64,000 nt of DNA from Salminus brasiliensis. Lineage: Eukaryota > Chordata > Actinopteri > Characiformes > Bryconidae. A program made the translations under genes and the position numbers. This document shows positions 60,222 through 64,000 of the stretch, piece by piece (the first letter of the stretch is position 1; every line of letters begins with the position of its first letter). The notes under the pieces were generated by a model. It worked only from the letters and a program-made list of their open reading frames with translations, ran no database searches and was not told the origin of the DNA. The stretch covers positions 4,813,026 through 4,877,025 of the forward strand of contig NC_132881.1 of the NCBI RefSeq assembly GCF_030463535.1, written 5' to 3'.

Positions 60222-61184
60222 AATATTATAGTGTATACTGCTGTAATAGTAGAGCTGGGCAATATGACCATATTTTATTGTATCGTGATAAAAATCACGT
60301 ATCGCAACATGCAGTTTCCTCTTACCTTTACACCGGAGTTATTTATAATAATAATAATTATTATTATTATAAATATATAATAGATACATTTTTATTGTAT
60401 CGTATTTTATTTTATCGTGATAAAAATCGTGTATCGTATTGTGCAATTTTCCTCCTACCTTTACACCGGAGTTAATTATAATAATAATAATAATTATAAA
60501 TACATAGCAAATAAATTATAGTGTATATATAGTATTATAGTGTATACTGCAGTAATAGTAGAGCTGGGCAACATGATATTTTATTGTATTGTGATACATA
60601 CACTGTACGTGTACCTGCTTCCCCCACCTCACACCTTTACATCTGTAAATAATGATTACAAATATATAATAAATCTATGTAATATTATGTAATATGTAAT
60701 ATTATAGTGTCTACTGCTGTAATAGTAGAGCTGGACAATATGACAATATTTTATCGTATCGTGATACATTTTGTGCTTTTCTTACTGTATGTGCACCTGC
60801 GTTTTCCCTCTCACCTTTAGACCTGTGTTAATAACAATAATAATAAATATATCATAAATAAATAACAATAATAAGCTGATATGTCTTGTTGTGCTGATTA
60901 ATAAATAATAATAAAAAAACAGCAGCCAGAGCTCCCTGCTGTGTGGCGTGTACCTAGCAGTGACAGAGTACCGTGTGTGTTAGAAGCCCACTCGTTCGGT
61001 TTAAGGTGATTAGGAGTTTGAGGCTTGTTTGTCTGTCGTGATCAAAGCAGACTCACAGAGCAGCTTATTGTTCCTGCTGTTGAGGGGCTCGCCAGCAGCA
61101 GGGTCTTTGTTCTTCTCGTTGTCCTCCACGGGGCGGAAGTGTGCCAGCGTTCGCATGAAGCCTCTGAAGTTCACCTGATCCTCA
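57377..61184 (-). CDS. chp1: chp1 calcineurin B homologous protein 1, 3' four exons (5' part outside window)
   Basis: EF-hand Ca2+-binding myristoylated protein, an essential cofactor of plasma-membrane Na+/H+ exchangers (NHE1) and an inhibitor of calcineurin (family knowledge). Exons 61184-61057, 59037-58976, 58178-58056 and 57430-57377 encode 121 residues, exactly residues 75-195 of a 195-aa CHP1, in phase. Visible: [20 protein letters not shown]-hand 3 loop [12 protein letters not shown] and EF-hand 4 loop [12 protein letters not shown], both with acidic positions 1/3/5-type ligands and Glu12, and C-terminal [31 protein letters not shown] separates it from calcineurin B (which has GNNL) and fits CHP1. 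The N-terminal exons (myristoylation site, EF1-2) were not found between 61,185 and 64,000. Confidence 0.94.
58056..58178 (-). CDS. chp1: chp1 internal exon (EF-hand 4)
   Basis: 123 nt, 41 codons; acceptor TATCAG|GTCCTG, donor ATCAAG|GTAACC. Includes the [10 protein letters not shown] hydrophobic stretch, reported as a nuclear-export-type signal in the family. Confidence 0.96.
58271..58482 (+). mobile_element. Family A MITE fragment in a chp1 intron
   Basis: Left half only: ATGGACAGAAGTATTCGGAC through GGTCAGGATGCTGGACGATC. The right terminus is missing. Confidence 0.7.
58976..59037 (-). CDS. chp1: chp1 internal exon (EF-hand 3)
   Basis: 62 nt; acceptor TTGCAG|TTGCTT, donor CTCCAG|GTGAGC. 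Completes Phe (T|TT) and encodes [20 protein letters not shown]. Confidence 0.95.
60111..60243. repeat. (AC)n(TA)n tract inside a perfect inverted repeat
   Basis: CAGCAGTATACACTATAATA continuing TTACACAC (60111-60138) is mirrored by GTGTAATATTATAGTGTATA continuing CTGCTG (60218-60243). About 60 bp of TA lies between them, so the whole can form a long cruciform. Confidence 0.85.
60240..60870. repeat. Tandem-like cluster of CTGGGCAATATGAC repeats
   Basis: TAGTAGAGCTGGGCAATATG recurs at about 60,246, 60,553 and 60,722 (and 61,616), each followed by a TATTTTATTGTATCGTGATA-type segment and ACCTTTACACC. This looks like repeated copies of one dispersed fish element. Confidence 0.6.
61057..61184 (-). 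CDS. chp1: chp1 internal exon (EDQVNFRGF)
   Basis: 128 nt; acceptor GCACAG|TGAGGA, donor CTCT|GTGAGT. Compared with mammals, the acidic linker reads [18 protein letters not shown]. Confidence 0.94.
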
Positions 61185-61314
61185 CTGTGCGAGTCAAGAG
61201 AGAGAGGAGAGGGAGATGGAATAAACACAGGCATTCATTATCACCAGTGTACTAAAGAAAGAAAGAAAACGAGAGCGCGAGACGAACTGATCTCCGAAAA
61301 GCTCACAGATAAAG

Positions 61315-61588
61315 CTGAAAAACCCAGAAAGGTGCTCCATCCAATACTTTTGGGGGGAGTTGGGGATGATGAAGTGGGGTGGTGTTTATTCAACATCCTG
61401 ACTTCCCTAACACGCTTGTCGCTGAATGCAATCAAATCCGCACAGCAATGCCTTGCAATCTAGTAGAAAGCCTACTTCCCTGGACAGTAGGGACGGTTAC
61501 TTCCACAAAAGCAGGACACACTCTTCTCAATATCCTTAATTATAGAAGAAATAATTAACGAGCAGGTGTCCAAATACTTTATAGCGTA
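61315..61588 (-). mobile_element. Family A MITE copy, partly deleted
   Basis: CCAATACTTTTGGGGGGAGT, TCTAGTAGAAAGCCTACTTC and terminal GCAGGTGTCCAAATACTTTA are retained; the middle is shortened. Confidence 0.7.
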
Positions 61589-61599
61589 TGTAATATTAC

Positions 61600-61744
61600 T
61601 GTGTATTCTGCAGTAATAGTAGAGCTGGGCAATATGACGATATTTTATCGTATCATGATACGATACGTATCATGATCATGATAACAAAATGTATCATGAT
61701 ATTTTATCGTATCATGATACATTTTGTTATCATGATTCACAATA
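61600..61744. repeat. CTGGGCAATATGACG repeat with internal palindromes
   Basis: ATTTTATCGTATCATGATAC occurs twice and is mirrored by GTATCATGATCATGATAAC, giving a dense set of short inverted repeats. Confidence 0.6.
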
Positions 61745-62352
61745 TACAGTGGGTAAAAAGTATTTAGTCAGTCACCAATTGTGCAAGTTCTCAATTAATT
61801 GACATCATAGGTAGACCTCAACTATGAGAGACAAAATTAGAAAAAAAATTCTGAAAATCACATTGTCTGATTTTTAAAGAATTTATTTGCAAATAATGGT
61901 GGAAAATAAGTATTTGGTCACCTACAAACAAGCAAGATTTCTGGCTGTCACAGACCTGTAACTTCTTCTTTAAGAGGTTTCTCTGTCCTCCACTCATTAC
62001 CTGTATTAATGGCACCTGTTTGAACTGGTTAACAGTATAAAAGACACCTGCCCACAACCTCAAACAGTCCCACTCCAAACTCCACTATGGTGAAGACCAA
62101 AGAGCTGTCGAAGGACACTAGAAACAAAATTGTAGTCCTGCACCAGGCTGGGAAGACTGAATCTGCAATAGGCAAGCAGCTTGGTGTGAAGAAATCTACT
62201 GTGGGAGCAATAATCAGAAAATGGGAGACCTACAAGACCACTGCTAATCTCCCTCGGTCAGGGGCACCACGCAAGATCTCAGCCCGTGGGGTCAAAATGA
62301 TCACAGGAACGGTGAGCAAAAATCCCAGAACCACCCGGAGGGACCTAGTGAA
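61745..62352 (+). mobile_element. 5'-end fragment of a Tc1-like transposon
   Basis: Starts TACAGTGGGTAAAAAGTATT (TIR outer end, after a TA) and runs through the 5' untranslated part into the transposase start at 62,087. Homology stops after about 62,352, so the catalytic domain and right TIR are missing. Confidence 0.75.
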
Positions 62353-62386
62353 TGGGGGGATATTGCAAATTGCATTGTTACATTGA
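62087..62386 (+). pseudogene. Truncated Tc1-like transposase (DNA-binding domain only)
   Basis: A 99-codon open frame. Residues 1-85 match the paired-type bipartite helix-turn-helix domain of Tc1 transposases: [41 protein letters not shown]-like [11 protein letters not shown], and [12 protein letters not shown]. The remainder is unrelated read-through. The DDE catalytic region is absent, so it cannot transpose by itself. Confidence 0.75.
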
Positions 62387-62831
62387 GGTTACATTTCTAA
62401 GCATATCGAGCACACTGTTAGTGCTTAATATACACTGATCAGCTTATAAAGAGGACATCATGTAAAAGTTTGGCCACCCCAAGAGATCCGAGGGCTCATA
62501 ACCTTTCCCAAGGTCTTTATATAGATCTTATTTAGCCTATTAGGGCAAATGGCTTGTTCACTAAAAAAACTAAAAATAAAAAAAGCTCCTCCATGGGCTC
62601 CTCTAAGCAGCTGCCTAACACTCGGAACATGAAAACAACTGATTCTTAAACAAAGCGGGAGCAGACTATGAGATGATAGCCATGTGTTTTCAGGCAGCAG
62701 TTTCCTCAGGAAACATGGCAGTTAATAGCTAATAGGATTAGGCTAGAAAGGCCAATCAAAACCCTGGACTCTGGAGTGGTGATGCACTGTTCTACTGTGT
62801 AGCTACACCTGCACACATCACCCTCAACAAC

Positions 62832-63476
62832 AGTAGAGCTGCAACGATCCAATATTGGGATCGGATATTGGCCCAGATATTAACAAAATTAGCTGGATCA
62901 GGTATCGAATAATTAGGCCGATCTATGGAACCGACCCTTTCACTTTAATTGGTTGGTGTGAGACGGCACTACATGTTTACATGTCTGCAATTTTTTGGTT
63001 GTGGCTTGTTACTTATTTATTCTCAGGTTCAGCTGCTAGATTTTATTTTTGAATTACTGTTTACGGTAAAAATTTAAAAATAAGATTGACTGTTGTGTGT
63101 TTGACAAAGTGAAGCTACTATTTTACATTTGATTTATTTTAATATATTTAAAGACGTTTGACTCCTTTTTTATTTGGAATTTGAATGAGAATGGGTCAAG
63201 GTCTTGCACAGATGTTTATTTTGCGACAAATAAATGCAATGTATTACATTTTATTTATGTATTACATACATTTATGTAGCAATGTAGTACATTTATATCT
63301 ATACGGTCATTTGTTATATTACAGAAAGTAATGTTGAAGTCAATCCTGATGCCTAAAGTCTCTCCCACATGGTATCAGCAATGGTATCGGACTGGTATCG
63401 GGTATCGACCGATATGCAAAGTTTATGTATCTGTATCGGAAAGGAAAAAGCCAGATCGGTGCATGCTTGGACCCCT
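62832..63476. mobile_element. hAT-like non-autonomous element (decayed)
   Basis: Begins AGAGCTGCAACGATCCAATA with GGATCGGATATTGG and ends GATCGGTGCATGCTTGGACC; the internal GTATCGGACTGGTATCGGGT is typical of a widespread fish hAT-related repeat. The ends are imperfect inverted repeats; no transposase ORF. Confidence 0.5.
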
Positions 63477-64000
63477 AAAACATGGACATGCTTGGCCACC
63501 TAAAATCTACATCATGTATAAATGCCCTTCACCACACCATGTGTGAAACACACATCTGGACATTCCACCAAACAACTCGAAATATGCTGACCATCTGCCC
63601 ATCTTAAACCCTGCTTTTAGAAAAACACACACGACCGCCAGTGCTTTCTGTTGACACACCCATGGAAAAATAAGGGATTTTTTTTACGTCTTAAAGAAAA
63701 CCACTCACCCAGACCAAAGCAAACCAAAACATCCCAGAGACCCAAAAAAACATCTGAAACCATTAGAATCTACAACTAGAATTACTCCGCCTACGTGCCA
63801 TTCCTTCTGGGAGCATAATGATACAGTCTCGTCAGGCAGCCTCGCAAAACAGGTCCATTCTAACATGACCACGATCAACCGCAGTCAGAAACTAATAAAC
63901 AAAGAGAAGAAAAGAGACGAGACGACATGATATTACATATAGTACTGAACTCTTTACACTCTGGTCGTAATGAAATACATCATCACATACCATCACGGAT
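63477..64000. other. Unassigned tail of window
   Basis: No chp1 5' exon, other gene or clear repeat recognised. Confidence 0.5.

Larger units (their letters stand above)
59038..61056 (-). other. chp1: chp1 intron between the EDQVNF and EF-hand 3 exons
   Basis: 2-kb intron. It holds a hairpin-like repeat at about 59,291-59,398 (TTAAGACCAGTCCTGGGC mirrored by GACCAGGATTAGGCCTTAA) and the TA cruciform and CTGGGCAATATGAC repeats at 60,111-60,870. Confidence 0.75.

Noticed and set aside
57377-61184. Calcineurin B (ppp3r1) instead of chp1
   Set aside because: [20 protein letters not shown], the [18 protein letters not shown] block and the IRFLH end match CHP1; calcineurin B differs at all three.

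Overview
This 64 kb window is vertebrate DNA from a ray-finned fish. The coding exons match teleost emx2, khdrbs1 (Sam68) and chp1. The non-coding DNA is dense in fish-type repeats: Tc1/mariner pieces, a tRNA-like SINE, hAT-like and MITE families, TA/AC/GA microsatellites. The repeat style suggests an otophysan (catfish or characin-like) fish, but that is a weak inference. All three genes are intron-containing and lie on the minus strand.

Region by region. 1-11,400: gene-poor DNA downstream of emx2, with several candidate conserved regulatory blocks, a CCAAT/E2F motif cluster and short TIR elements. 11,419-15,612: complete three-exon emx2 CDS (261 aa), with a GC-rich 5' region to about 16,600. 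16,600-20,200: intergenic DNA with microsatellites and two CTCF-like sites. 20,250-22,372: a 24-bp minisatellite of about 88 units that happens to stay open in two reading frames. 23,050-42,100: the most unusual part, two 8-kb palindromic units (24,180-32,010 and 33,905-42,093) lying head-to-head. Each has imperfect inverted arms around a core with a 56-bp tandem array. No transposase or other credible protein is visible in them. 42,100-44,280: decayed Tc1-like transposase and hairpin repeats. 47,021-51,892: complete nine-exon khdrbs1 CDS (394 aa), with a long A/T-rich 3' UTR-like stretch below it and an ETS/CRE-bearing promoter at about 52,040. 52,100-55,580: repeats, including a tRNA-Cys-like insertion inside a SINE. 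57,377-61,184: the last four coding exons of chp1, whose 5' exons lie outside the window. 61,200-64,000: Tc1-like and hAT-like repeats.

The genes do not form an operon or pathway: emx2 is a forebrain/urogenital homeobox transcription factor, khdrbs1 a STAR-family RNA-binding protein and chp1 an EF-hand regulator of Na+/H+ exchangers. Splice junctions were placed by hand from GT/AG signals and frame arithmetic. For every internal exon the phases agree exactly, so exon coordinates are reliable. Repeat boundaries are approximate, usually to within 10-50 bp.
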